In this document: positions 8,724 to 17,800 of the stretch, piece after piece | Layout of the letters: each line of letters starts with the position of its first letter | How positions within the stretch are numbered: the first letter of the stretch is position 1 | Assembly (NCBI RefSeq): GCF_022829365.1 | Contig: NZ_JAKSYJ010000101.1 | Location: 1 to 36,823, forward strand | Direction of reading: 5' to 3' | Length of the DNA stretch: 36,823 bases | Source of the DNA: Methylobacterium sp. J-077 | Lineage (GTDB): Bacteria > Pseudomonadota > Alphaproteobacteria > Rhizobiales > Beijerinckiaceae | Notes under the pieces: model-generated | Told to the model about the DNA's origin: nothing | What the model saw: only the letters and a program-made list of their open reading frames with translations | Databases searched by the model: none | Made by a program: the position numbers and the translations under genes

Positions 8724-9284
8724 ATGCTTGTTGCACGCTACCGGCACCGCTTGCCGGCCGATTATCCGATGGACCGAATCCGTGCGCGGATCGCCGAACG
8801 CGCACCCGCCTGGGACGCGACGCCCGGCCTCGTCTTGAAGGCCTTCGCAATCGAGGAGCGGGCGCGCGGCGCTACGGTGAACGCCTACAGCTCGTTCTAC
8901 CTATGGCGCGATGCGGGTGCTGTCGTGGATTCCCTCACCGGGCCGGGCTTCCGGGCTGTGATCGAGGGTTTCGGCCGCCCGCACGTGGAGACGTGGCTTC
9001 CGTTCGACGTGAGCCTTAGCGCCGCTGCGACCACCGCGGCCTTGTCCGAGGAGATGCGACAGGTCGATCCCGACGCGGATCTGAACCGCCTGCGCGAGAC
9101 CGAGCGGGCCCGGAGCCGGGACATTGCCGGGCGCCCCGGCATCCTGGCCAGCGTGGTCGGGCTCGATCCGACCTCCTGGCGGCTGACGCGCTTCACCCTG
9201 CACGCCGATTCGGCCGATGCGCGATCCCAGGCCGAGGTCGCCTATCTCGCGGCTCCCGGCCTCGCCGTCCTGCGCGGTCTATGA
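8724..9284 (+). CDS. DUF4865 family protein
   Basis: A 186-residue protein resembling DUF4865: RHRLPADYPMDRIRARI near the start, the PGLVLKAFAIEER strand, a YSSFYLWRDAGAV segment and GPGFRAVIEGFGRP. The function is unknown; the fold is probably a ferredoxin-like alpha/beta barrel of the kind found in small monooxygenases (inference). An excellent ribosome-binding site, AGAGGAGAGG, precedes the ATG at 8724. A tautomerase follows 15 bp downstream and a LysR gene is divergent. This three-gene grouping recurs, as far as I recall, in other bacteria, pointing to one small regulated pathway. Confidence 0.82.
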   Translation: MLVARYRHRLPADYPMDRIRARIAERAPAWDATPGLVLKAFAIEERARGATVNAYSSFYLWRDAGAVVDSLTGPGFRAVIEGFGRPHVETWLPFDVSLSAAATTAALSEEMRQVDPDADLNRLRETERARSRDIAGRPGILASVVGLDPTSWRLTRFTLHADSADARSQAEVAYLAAPGLAVLRGL

Positions 9285-9299
9285 GCGAGGCGCAACGCG

Positions 9300-9692
9300 A
9301 TGCCCCTGATCCGCATCTCCCTGCGCGCCGGCAGCGACCCGGCCCACCGCACCGCCCTGGTGGAGGGCCTCTACGCGGCCCTGCGCCAGACCTTCGTGGT
9401 GCCCGAAGGCGATCTGTTCGCCGTGGTCCACGAGCACGAGACGGCGAACTTCCACTACGGGCCGGACTATCTCGGCATCCACCGCGGCGACGGTCTCGTG
9501 ATCATCCAGATCACCTGCAATGCCCCCCGGACGACGGCCCAGAAGCGCGCGCTCTACGCCGCTATCACGCGCAACCTCGGGCGCGAGCCGGGGGTGAGGC
9601 CGGCCGACGTGTTCATCAACCTCGTCGAGGTCGCCCCCGAGAACTGGTCGTTCGGCGACGGGCTGATGCAGTACGGGCCGCCGGACTCCTGA
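9300..9692 (+). CDS. tautomerase-family protein
   Basis: A 130-residue member of the 4-oxalocrotonate tautomerase superfamily. It begins MPLIRISLRAG, so Pro2 becomes the N-terminal catalytic base after Met removal. A second half ends ADVFINLVEVAPENWSFG, typical of the longer tautomerases made of two fused beta-alpha-beta units. The real substrate is unknown; keto-enol tautomerisation or dehalogenation are the known activities in the superfamily. It sits 15 bp after the DUF4865 gene and is probably co-transcribed with it. Confidence 0.88.
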   Translation: MPLIRISLRAGSDPAHRTALVEGLYAALRQTFVVPEGDLFAVVHEHETANFHYGPDYLGIHRGDGLVIIQITCNAPRTTAQKRALYAAITRNLGREPGVRPADVFINLVEVAPENWSFGDGLMQYGPPDS

Positions 9693-9779
9693 CGATGCGG
9701 GAGGCGGGCGGATCGACCCGGGCTTGACCGTAACGAGATCGGAGTCCAGGTCCCGGGCCCGCCGCCAGACCTGGATCGC

Positions 9780-11012
9780 ATGAGTCCCACCGCGCATCTC
9801 GCTTTCATCAACCTGTTCATCGGTGACATCCAGGGCGGCCTCGGGCCGTTCCTGGGGACCTGGCTGGCGCAGGCCGCGTCCTGGAGCCCGGCGCGGGTCG
9901 GGTTCGTCATCACCCTGGTCGGATTCGGAACGCTGTTCCTGAGCGGCCCGTTCGGGGCGCTGGTCGATCGCTTCCCACGCCCGCGCCTGCTGGTGGCGCT
10001 CGCCTGCGCGGCGATCCTGGCGGGCACGCTCCTGCTGCTGCCGGCGCGCAGCTTCTCCGCGGTCCTGGTGGCGCAGCTGCTCGCGGCCGCCGGCGGCACA
10101 CTGCTGCTGCCGGCGGTAGCGGCGCTGACCCTGGGGATCGTCGGGAAGGACGGGTTCCCCAAGCAGCAGGGCCGCAACCAAGCCTTCAATCATGTCGGCA
10201 TCCTGATCGCAGCCGGGGGCATCAGCCTCGGCACCGGCACGTTCGGCCCGGCCATCGCCTTCTGGGTGCTCGGCGGCATGGCGGTCGCCGCGATCGTCGC
10301 GACCCTGACGACGCCGGCCGGCGCCTGGAACCGCCGCCGCGCCGTGGGCTGGCAGGAGGATGCGGAGGACGAGCCGCGGCGCAGCGGCATCCGCCAGGTG
10401 CTGGGCAACCGCCGCCTGCTGGTGCTGACCGTGGCGCTGACGCTGTTCAACCTGGGCAGCGGCGGCATGCTGTCCCTGCTCGGCCAGAAGCTGGTCGCCA
10501 CCGCCGCCGACGCCACGACCTGGACCGCCCGCTACGTGATGGTGGCCCAACTCGTGATGGTGCCGGTGGCCCTGTTCGCCGGTTCCCTGGCGGATCGGCG
10601 CGGCCGGCGTCAGCTCCTGATGGTGGCGTTCGCGGTGCTGCCGGTGCGGGCGGTGCTCTCGGGCCTGATCGACGATCCGGTCTGGCTCATCTCTGCCGAA
10701 GTTCTGGACGGCGTGGCCTCCGGCATCGTCGGGGTGGCGGTGCCGGTGATCGTGGCGGACCTGACCTGGGGCTCCGGCCGCACCCAGACGGCGCTCGGCA
10801 GCGTCAACGCCGTGCAGGGCGTCGGCGGCGCCCTGTCGGGCTGGTATGGTGGGTTGTCCTATACGCTGTTCGGCTGGACCGGCGCGTTCCTCGCCCTCGG
10901 GGTGCCCGCGCTCATGGCCCTCGCGCTGGTGATCTGGCTCGACGCGACCCCCGAGCCCGGGCGCCGCCGGCGTCGGCGGGAACGGCGCGGGGCGGCGGTG
11001 CAGGGGGCGTAA
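9780..11012 (+). CDS. MFS transporter
   Basis: A 410-residue major facilitator superfamily transporter with two six-helix halves and a charged central loop (about 185-205, WQEDAEDEPRRSG). The N-half carries the loop 2-3 signature region (GALVDRFPRPRLL) and the C-half its repeat (GSLADRRGRRQLLM). The tail ends in an Arg-rich run (PGRRRRRRERRG). Substrate not predictable; export of a small molecule is the usual role. It lies 87 bp after the tautomerase on the same strand, so it may export a product or substrate of the DUF4865/tautomerase pair, which is inference. Confidence 0.87.
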   Translation: MSPTAHLAFINLFIGDIQGGLGPFLGTWLAQAASWSPARVGFVITLVGFGTLFLSGPFGALVDRFPRPRLLVALACAAILAGTLLLLPARSFSAVLVAQLLAAAGGTLLLPAVAALTLGIVGKDGFPKQQGRNQAFNHVGILIAAGGISLGTGTFGPAIAFWVLGGMAVAAIVATLTTPAGAWNRRRAVGWQEDAEDEPRRSGIRQVLGNRRLLVLTVALTLFNLGSGGMLSLLGQKLVATAADATTWTARYVMVAQLVMVPVALFAGSLADRRGRRQLLMVAFAVLPVRAVLSGLIDDPVWLISAEVLDGVASGIVGVAVPVIVADLTWGSGRTQTALGSVNAVQGVGGALSGWYGGLSYTLFGWTGAFLALGVPALMALALVIWLDATPEPGRRRRRRERRGAAVQGA

Positions 11013-11062
11013 CCCTCTGGGCTGCTGCTTCATCTTGCAGTCCCTGGTGTGGAGGAAAGCGG

Positions 11063-11569
11063 ATGGCGTGTCGGTCGCCCGTATCGCTCGTGGCTGTCAC
11101 CTCGGACGATCTGCGTGAGGTGGACACCGTCTTCGATGACCTCACAGCCTACTCCATGCGGATCGATGGCGTGCCGCGACGGGAGGATGCCGCATCCGCA
11201 TTCGTGACAGCGCTCCCGCCGGGATGCGAACCACGCAACAGGCACGCGTTCTTGGCAAAATGCGAGGCCGCGAGTATCGGCCTTCTCCATCTCATCGACG
11301 GCTATCCGACCGCGGGGACAGCCTTCATCGGGCTCCTGGCGATCCGCCAGAGCGCACAAGGAGCCGGCCTTGGCCGGGCGCTGTGCCAAACGACGGAACG
11401 GTTCGCTCGGAAGAACCTACACGTCCACACCCTACGCTTGGCTGTGGTGGCGACCAATCCGGTACAGGGTTTCTGGACGCGGATGGGGTTCGACCCAACC
11501 GGCGAGACCAAACCGTTTCAGGGCAAGCGCGTTACTTCACAGGCCATCCTGATGGAAAAGCAGCTCTGA
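11063..11569 (+). CDS. GNAT-family N-acetyltransferase
   Basis: A 168-residue GNAT protein. The acetyl-CoA binding motif is seen in LLAIRQSAQGAGLGRALC (about 93-110), and the C-terminal part has the usual NPVQGFWTRMGF strand-helix motif. The acceptor is unknown. GGAGGAAAG precedes the ATG at 11063. It is convergent with rpoH and shares a hairpin terminator with it. Base composition is a little lower in GC than the neighbours. Confidence 0.87.
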   Translation: MACRSPVSLVAVTSDDLREVDTVFDDLTAYSMRIDGVPRREDAASAFVTALPPGCEPRNRHAFLAKCEAASIGLLHLIDGYPTAGTAFIGLLAIRQSAQGAGLGRALCQTTERFARKNLHVHTLRLAVVATNPVQGFWTRMGFDPTGETKPFQGKRVTSQAILMEKQL

Positions 11570-11580
11570 AAACGCAAAAA

Positions 11581-11601
11581 GCCCGGCCTACCGGGCCGGG
11601 C
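11581..11601. terminator. intrinsic terminator between the GNAT gene and rpoH
   Basis: GCCCGGCC pairs with GGCCGGGC around a 5-nt loop. The bases before the stem on the plus strand are AACGCAAAAA, so on the minus strand the stem is followed by a T-run: this is a good intrinsic terminator for rpoH. The plus-strand side has CTCGCTTAAAG, a weaker T-tract, so it may also stop the GNAT transcript. Confidence 0.85.
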
Positions 11602-11631
11602 TCGCTTAAAGAAAACCGTCTCACAAAATGC

Positions 11632-12507
11632 TCAGCCGATATGCGGGCTGCCGGTGGCGGCCGGGAAGCGGTCGGCCAGGGCGCGGCGGAGTTTTTCCAG
11701 GGCGCGGTTCTCGATCTGACGGACCCGCTCCTTCGAGATGCCGAGACGCTGGCCCAGAGCCTCGAGGGTTGCCTGATCCTCGGCGAGGCGCCGCTCGCGC
11801 AAGATGCGCAGCTCCCGCTCGGACAAAACCGTCAGCGCCTGCTGCAGCCAGCTGAGGCGGCGCTCGCCGTCGACCGTGGCGCTCACGGTCTCGTCCGGCA
11901 GGGCCGCGCCGTCGACCAGGAAGTCCATGCGCTCGGAGGAGGCGTCGTTGTCCTCGCCCACGGGGGCGTTCAGCGACATGTCGGGCCCCGAGAGGCGGGC
12001 ATCCATCAGCGCCACGTCGTCGCGCGAGACGCCGATGGCCGTGGCGATGCGGCGGTGGATCTCGTCGCCGACATGCTCCTCGGTCGATTGCATCAGCCGG
12101 GCGCGCAACCGGCGCAGGTTGAAGAACAGGGCCTTCTGGGCCGAGGACGTGCCGCCGCGAACGATCGACCAGTTGCGCAGGATGTAGTCCTGGATCGAAG
12201 CCCGGATCCACCACGTCGCGTAGGTCGAGAACCGGACATCCCGCTCCGGCTCGAACCGCGCCGCGGCCTCCATCAGGCCGACATGCCCCTCCTGCACCAA
12301 GTCGGCCATCGGCAGGCCGTAGTGACGAAAACGCCCCGCCAGGGCGATGACGAGGCGCATATGGGCTGAAATCAGGCGGTGCAGGGCCCGCTCGTCGCGG
12401 TTGTCCTTCCACCGGACGGCGAGGCCGCGCTCTTCTTCCCGGGCCAGGAAGGGCGCCTCCATGGCAGTCCGAATGAACTGCCGACGAATTCCAGCGATAT
12501 CAGCCAT
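11632..12507 (-). CDS. rpoH: RNA polymerase sigma-32 factor RpoH
   Basis: A sigma-70-family factor of 291 residues that directs heat-shock transcription. Region 2 is clear (about 43-115): DLVQEGHVGLMEAAARFEP and RFSTYATWWIRASIQDYIL. The RpoH box that distinguishes sigma-32 appears as SSAQKALFFNLRRLR (about 121-135). Region 4.2 ends the protein: LGISKERVRQIENRALEKLR. The start at 12507 (MADIAGIRRQ) has GAGGCAGGCGGG upstream; the open frame continues past the carD terminator and is not real coding there. Hyphomicrobiales often keep more than one rpoH, so this may be one of several paralogues. Confidence 0.93.
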   Translation of the reverse strand: MADIAGIRRQFIRTAMEAPFLAREEERGLAVRWKDNRDERALHRLISAHMRLVIALAGRFRHYGLPMADLVQEGHVGLMEAAARFEPERDVRFSTYATWWIRASIQDYILRNWSIVRGGTSSAQKALFFNLRRLRARLMQSTEEHVGDEIHRRIATAIGVSRDDVALMDARLSGPDMSLNAPVGEDNDASSERMDFLVDGAALPDETVSATVDGERRLSWLQQALTVLSERELRILRERRLAEDQATLEALGQRLGISKERVRQIENRALEKLRRALADRFPAATGSPHIG

Positions 12508-12831
12508 CCCGCCTGCCTCTTGTTGCCGAGTGCTGTTGCGGCGCCGAACGGAGCGTCCAGCCCGCAGGGCGTCACCGGTGGGTGGCGCCAGGCAACCGAC
12601 AACGGAAGGCAAAACAGGAAAGTTCCGCCGCAGGTCTTCGCAGTGCGCCAGCCGGACGGCCACGTTTCCGTGTTCCGTCGCGGTCACATGGGTTTCTGCG
12701 CCGCGCCGTCCAGTCCCCGCCCCACCGAACCGGCGTGAAAAAGCGACACGCCCGAGCGATCCGATGCGCCGGAATAGAAAAAGCCCGGCCACTCAAGGCC
12801 GGGCTTCGTCTCGTCGACGAGGAAGGGCGCC
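12508..12831. promoter_or_regulatory. rpoH upstream region
   Basis: The 324 bp between carD and rpoH hold the carD terminator at 12781-12806 and, presumably, the rpoH promoter within 12508-12780. I could not assign a -35/-10 pair with confidence. A hairpin that could act as a thermosensor over the start was not evident. Confidence 0.45.
12781..12806 (-). terminator. intrinsic terminator of carD
   Basis: AAGCCCGGCC pairs perfectly with GGCCGGGCTT across a 6-nt loop, 25 bp after the carD stop. On the minus strand it is followed by TTTTCTATTCC, a good T-tract. Confidence 0.88.
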
Positions 12832-13431
12832 TTAGGCGGCCACTTCCTGAATGCCGTCGCCTTCGCCCTCGGCTTCCGCTTCCGGCTCGGCCTCGCTCTT
12901 GGCGCGGCGCGGCGACTTGGCGAGGCTCTGCTCGATCAGCTTCAGCGCCTCGGTCTCGGTGATGCGGTTGACCGAGGAGATCTCGCGCACGATCCGGTCG
13001 AGGGCCGCTTCGTAGAGCTGACGCTCCGAATAGGACTGCTCGGGCTGCGCCTCCGAGCGGAACAGGTCGCGCACCACCTCGGTGACCGCGAGCAGGTCGC
13101 CCGAGTTGATCTTGGCTTCGTATTCCTGGGCCCGGCGCGACCACATGGTGCGCTTGATCCGGGCACGGCCGGTCAGCACGTCCAGGGCCTTCTGCACCAG
13201 GTCCGGCTCGGCCAGCTTGCGCATGCCGACGGAGTTGGCCTTCGCGGTCGGAACACGCAGGACCATCTTGTCCTTCTCGAACGAGACGACGAACAGCTCA
13301 AGCTTGTAGCCCGCGATCTCTTGCTCCTCGATCGCGGTGATGCGACCGACGCCGTGGGCCGGATATACGACGGCCTCGCCGGTCTTGAAGCCTTGCCGGC
13401 CTGCGGTCGTCGTCTTCTTGGCTGTGGTCAT
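12832..13431 (-). CDS. carD: CarD family RNA polymerase-binding regulator
   Basis: CarD/CdnL proteins bind the RNA polymerase beta subunit and stabilise open promoter complexes, affecting rRNA and housekeeping transcription. The 199-residue product has the N-terminal RNA-polymerase interacting domain (about 13-75: GEAVVYPAHGVGRI, LELFVVSFEKDKMVLRVP) and a helical DNA-binding C-domain with MWSRRAQEYEAKI. A short Glu/Ala-rich acidic tail (about 175-199) follows. Length is slightly above the usual 160-170 because of that tail. It has its own terminator downstream; upstream is a 560-bp gap that holds a perfect palindrome. Confidence 0.94.
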   Translation of the reverse strand: MTTAKKTTTAGRQGFKTGEAVVYPAHGVGRITAIEEQEIAGYKLELFVVSFEKDKMVLRVPTAKANSVGMRKLAEPDLVQKALDVLTGRARIKRTMWSRRAQEYEAKINSGDLLAVTEVVRDLFRSEAQPEQSYSERQLYEAALDRIVREISSVNRITETEALKLIEQSLAKSPRRAKSEAEPEAEAEGEGDGIQEVAA

Positions 13432-13991
13432 GCGAGAAGGGCCTCCACTGGCGCGCGACGCTCCGCGCCGCGCAAAACCGTGTTCTTCCGGGCGGGATAC
13501 CCGGTTTGCCTCGCCGTTCCCGGGATCCGCGCACGATGAAGCGCAAATCCGGGCGTTCCCCGGCGCGACCGTGCAAACACCGGAACATCCGCCGAAGTCA
13601 CCCTCGGCGGTCGTTCGCGTGCCACGCCTCTAATTCACGAAAGCGAAAGGCATTTCGGTTCGAGGGAGCACGTCTGGCGCAAGCGACGGCAGGCGGATTG
13701 TGTACCACAATCCGGCGCGCAGATCAAAGCATCCCTGAAGAAGCGCGCGCGGTCCGGGCGCAGCCTCGAAAGAGTTTTACACCGGCCAAGCCGGAGCGGA
13801 ATGACCTGCCCGCGGCTCAGGGCTTCGCTCGACGCAGGTCGGCCACGGTTTCGGCCGCGATTCACAGGCACCGGTCGGACCGCCGACGGATCGCAACATC
13901 GTGAGGCGATCCGTTATCCAATTTCTGTGCGGTGACGGCAGCGTTCAGCTCCGACCTGTTCCGAAGCCATTTCCCGCGTGGGAGTCAGGCG
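13432..13991. promoter_or_regulatory. long carD upstream region
   Basis: These 560 bp between fdxA and carD contain no convincing gene; the frames that cross them lack domains and ribosome-binding sites. The length is unusual for this packed genome. The one clear signal is the dyad at 13694-13714. A further short dyad, TCAGGCG/CGCCTGA, overlaps the fdxA stop codon at 13985-14003 and could contribute to ending that transcript. carD promoter elements must lie here but were not identified. Confidence 0.5.
13694..13714. promoter_or_regulatory. perfect 9-bp inverted repeat, candidate operator
   Basis: CGGATTGTG and CACAATCCG are exact inverted copies separated by TAC. The site lies about 265 bp upstream of the carD start and has no T-tract on either side, so a protein-binding site is more likely than a terminator. 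The binding protein is unknown. Confidence 0.5.
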
Positions 13992-14330
13992 CTAGTCGCC
14001 TGAACCGGGGTTGGCAGAGAAGTGCGCCTCGAGCTTGCCGGCGACGCCGTCCCATTCCTTGGCGTCGCCCGGAGCGTCCTTCTTCTGCGTGATGTTCGGC
14101 CAGCTCTTGGCGTAGTCGGCGTTGAGCTTCAGCCACGTCTCAAGGTTCGATTCCGTATCGGGCTTGATCGCCTCCGCGGGGCATTCCGGCTCGCAGACGC
14201 CACAATCGATGCACTCGTCCGGATGGATGACGAGCATGTTTTCGCCCTCGTAGAAGCAGTCCACCGGACACACCTCGACGCAGTCCATGTACTTGCACTT
14301 GATGCAGTTGTCGGTGACGACGTAGGTCAT
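13992..14330 (-). CDS. fdxA: 7Fe ferredoxin FdxA (3Fe-4S/4Fe-4S)
   Basis: A 112-residue low-potential electron carrier. The cysteine pattern matches Azotobacter ferredoxin I shifted by one: Cys9, Cys17 and Cys50 for the 3Fe-4S cluster, Cys21, Cys40, Cys43 and Cys46 for the 4Fe-4S cluster, and a free Cys25. Motifs [19 protein letters not shown] and [12 protein letters not shown] are seen. The C-terminal half is the usual FdxA extension ([15 protein letters not shown]). The start MTYVVTDNC is standard. It lies between an S4-domain gene and carD, the order common in related genomes. Confidence 0.96.
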   Translation of the reverse strand: MTYVVTDNCIKCKYMDCVEVCPVDCFYEGENMLVIHPDECIDCGVCEPECPAEAIKPDTESNLETWLKLNADYAKSWPNITQKKDAPGDAKEWDGVAGKLEAHFSANPGSGD

Positions 14331-14545
14331 CGGCTGTCTTCGTCCCAAAATTCTGGTCTGCCGGGGCGGAGCCTCGGAGGCCCGCACGCCCAGGTGGCGC
14401 TGCGATGGTGCGCCGCAAAACCTGGCGTCGAACCAAGTCTTTCGGAAGCCAAGGGCTCTAGACCTTGCCTCCCGGGCTGACAAGCGCGCGGGTGTCCCAG
14501 GGGGGCACGACCCGGTCCTCGACCAGCTTCTGTGGCGCCGGCTCA

Positions 14546-14839
14546 TCACTCCGGGGGGGCGATCCCCGTCTGGACGCCGGCCAGATCTTCGTAGAGCAGC
14601 CGCGCCTCCGGGGCCGCACCCCGCCGCTCGCCGAGGCCGAGCACGCGCACGGCCAGGGTCGCGTGGGGGGCGGCCACCGTCACGACGTCGCCGATCATGA
14701 GGCCCTTGGCCGGGTTCTCGGCCCGGGTGCCGTTTACCCGCACGAAGCCGTCCTCGGAGAGGCGCGCGGCCAGGGATCGGGTCCGCGCGAACCGCGCGAA
14801 CCACAGCCATTTGTCGAGCCGCTGCCGACCCTCCCGCAT
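14546..14839 (-). CDS. S4-domain RNA-binding protein (HslR/Hsp15 type)
   Basis: A 97-residue protein with an S4 RNA-binding domain at its start: [20 protein letters not shown], then [20 protein letters not shown] and GDVVTV. HslR relatives bind stalled 50S subunits that carry nascent peptide and help recycle them; the alphaproteobacterial forms are less studied. The ATG lies 9 nt after the helicase stop, so the two are co-transcribed and likely coupled. The pairing with an RNA helicase suits an RNA or ribosome-related job. Confidence 0.88.
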   Translation of the reverse strand: MREGRQRLDKWLWFARFARTRSLAARLSEDGFVRVNGTRAENPAKGLMIGDVVTVAAPHATLAVRVLGLGERRGAAPEARLLYEDLAGVQTGIAPPE

Positions 14840-14848
14840 CCGCGGGCG

Positions 14849-17800
14849 TCAGCGCTTCCCGCCGTCGCCGGCTTCGAGCTGCGCCTTCAGCGCAGCCAGC
14901 TTGGCGAAGGGCGAGTCCGGATCCGGAGCCCGCTCGCGCCGGGGCGGACGCTGGTCGGGCCGCGGGGCGGAATGGCGCTGCTCGGCATTGCGCTGATCGT
15001 CCCGACGTTCCGGGCGGCCGCCCTCGAAGCGCTCGCGACGGGGGCCGCGGTCGCGTTCGGCGCGGGGGCCGCCGTCGTTGCCGGGGCGCTCGCCCCCCTC
15101 GGCCCGCCGCTGATCGGGACGCCCGCCCTCCGGGCGACCGGGACCCTGGTGCTGACCCTGCTGGGCACCGTCGCGCCCGCGACCCGCGCCGCGCGGGCGA
15201 TTCTGCGGCCGGGGATGGGCCGGACGCTGATGGCGCTGGAGGCGCCAGACCTCGATCAGGATCTGCTCCGCCGGGGCTTCGCTCTCCGCATCGGTGGATT
15301 CGGGCTCGACCGATTCGGAGCCGGACGCGATCTCGGTTGCTTCCGGCTCGGCGGCCGTCCCAATGGACTGGACCGTCTCCGAATCGTGTGTCTCGGCGGC
15401 CTGGGCGGCTTCGGCCGGAGCTTCTTCCGGCTCGGCCTGCAGCGCGGTGATCGCCTCCGGCTCGGCCTCGGCAGCCGGTTCGACGGGCTCGGCTTCCGCC
15501 GAGGCAGCGGGAGCGGATGCGTTTTCAGGGCTTGCCTCGGCGGCAAGGGTGGGCTCCGCATTTTCCGAAGCCGATGACTCGTCGCCAGAGACCTCCGCGT
15601 CGGCAGCCTGGGCGGCGGTGTCTGCCTCGTCGCCCGTGGATTCTCCGGCCGAGTCCTGACCGGTGGCGCCGGTCTCGTTCTCCGGGGCGGATTCCGGTGC
15701 GGGGGTGACCACGACCGGCGCCGTCGCGGCGGCTGGCAAGAGCGGTACCGTGATGGCCGGGCCGGGGCGGGCCTCCAGGGAATAGCCCAGGGACTTCAGG
15801 ATCGAGGCGAAGTCCTCGCCCGAGCAGCCGACCAGCGAGGTCATGCCGACGGTGGCCACGAAGCCGTCGCCGTCGGCGGTGCCGTCCGGCGGGGCGCCCG
15901 GCGTGGTGCCGGGGCGATAGGCGATGGCCGGGCGAATCAGGTCGGCCAGCCGCTCCAGGATGTCGACCCGCACCGCCCGCTCGCCGCTGACTCGGAAGCC
16001 CGCCGCCCGGTAGAGGCCCTTGGCGATCTCGCGATCGACCTTGATCGAGGTCCGGCCGGAGCCGGCGAGATGCGCGATCTCGTCGAGGCCGCGCTGGTCG
16101 AGGCCGCCGTTGCGCAGGGCCCAGAGCTGGGCGGCCAGGGTCCGCGGCGCCGGCTTCAGCAGGGCCGGCAGGAAGATGTGGTAGGCGCCGAAGCGCACGC
16201 CGTGCCGGCGGAGCGCGCCGCGCCCCTCCTGGTCGAGGCTGCGCATCTCCTGGGCGACCTTCGAGCGCTCCAGCACGCCGAGCGCCTCGACCACCTGATA
16301 GCCGATGCCCTTGGCCAGCCCGACGAGGTCGGCCGCGGTCTCGAGCTCCATCAGCGGGCCGAGCAGGCGCACGATCATCGCCTTCAGCCAGGCATCGAGG
16401 CGGGCCTCGACCTTCTCGCGATGCGCGCCGGTGAGGCTGTCGTCGGCGAGCAGGCGAATCTGCGGCGCGAACAGCTTCTCGCCGGGGGTGAGCTTCGCCA
16501 CCGGGGCGCCGGTCCATCGAATCGTCCCGTCATGCGCGAGCACGAGGGTGGCATCGGCGGTCGCCGCGAAGCGGTCGGCCCGGGCCTCGATCTCTCCGGC
16601 GAGCGCCTTCTCGGCTGCGCTCCTCAGAGTCTTGGCCTCGTGCCCCTCGGCGCTGGCATCCGGGACGAATAGGAATCCATGCAGGTGACCGACATGCTGA
16701 CCCTCGACGGTGACGTCACCGTCGGCGGAAATTTGGGCTTCGAGCATCGTGTTCTCTCTCAGGCGCCGCATCAGGACGCTTGTGCGCCGGTCGACGAAGC
16801 GGCTCGCGAGGCGTTCGTGCAGGGCGTCTGACAGCCTGTCCTCTACCCGACGTGTCTCGCCCTGCCAATGTTCAGGGTCGCGCAGCCAATCGGGGCGGTT
16901 CGCCACGAAGGTCCAGGTCCGCCCCTGGGCGATCCGGCGGGACAGCGTATCGATGTCCCCGTCGGTGCGGTCGATCATCGCCACGTGCTCGGCGAACCAC
17001 GTGTCGGGGATGCGTCCGGCCATGCCCTTCATGAGGAATCGGTAGAGCTGCGCCACCAGGTCGGCATGCACCTGCGGGTGGACCTTGCGGTAATCCGGCA
17101 CGCCGCAGACGTCCCAGAGCCGCCGCACCGTCGCTTGGCTCTGCGCCATGTCGCGGATGTCGTCCTCGCGCATCAGGATCTCGAGGGCCTGCTGGTCCTC
17201 GCCCATGGGCGCCCGGGTGAGACCGGATTCGCGCGGGTGCTCGTCGAGGCTCGCCTGGAGCGCCTCCAGGGTGCCGAAGCTGAGATCCGGGTTGCGCCAT
17301 TGCAGGATGCGCAGCGGGTCGAAATCGTGATTCTCCAGCCGCTCGACCATCTCGGGCTCGAAGGGCGGGCAGCGCCCGGTGGAGCCGAAGGTCCCGTCCG
17401 CGAGATGGCGGCCGGCCCGGCCGGCGATCTGGCCCATCTCGGCGGGGGTCAGCTTGCGGAAGCGGGTGCCGTCGTATTTCCAGTTCGCCGCGAAGGCGAC
17501 GTGGTCGACATCGAGGTTGAGCCCCATCCCGACCGCGTCGGTGGCGACGAGATAATCCACGTCGCCCGCCTGGTACATCTCGACCTGGGCGTTGCGGGTG
17601 CGCGGCGAGAGCGCGCCCAGCACCACCGCGGCGCCCCCGCGCTGGCGTCGGATCAGCTCGGCGATGGCGTAGACCTCCTCCGCCGAGAACGCGACGATCG
17701 CGGTGCGCCGGGGCAGCCGCGATAAGCGCTTCTCGCCCGCGAAACTCAGCTGCGACAGCCGCGGTCGGGTCGTGGTGTGGACGTTCGGGATCAGGGACTG

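Noticed and set aside
11632..12792. Longer RpoH start at 12792
   Set aside because: The extra 95 codons run through the carD terminator and lack sigma-factor sequence; the ATG at 12507 has a good ribosome-binding site.
13506..13904. A 132-codon frame in the carD upstream gap
   Set aside because: No ribosome-binding site, no domain and random-looking composition; the gap is better read as non-coding.
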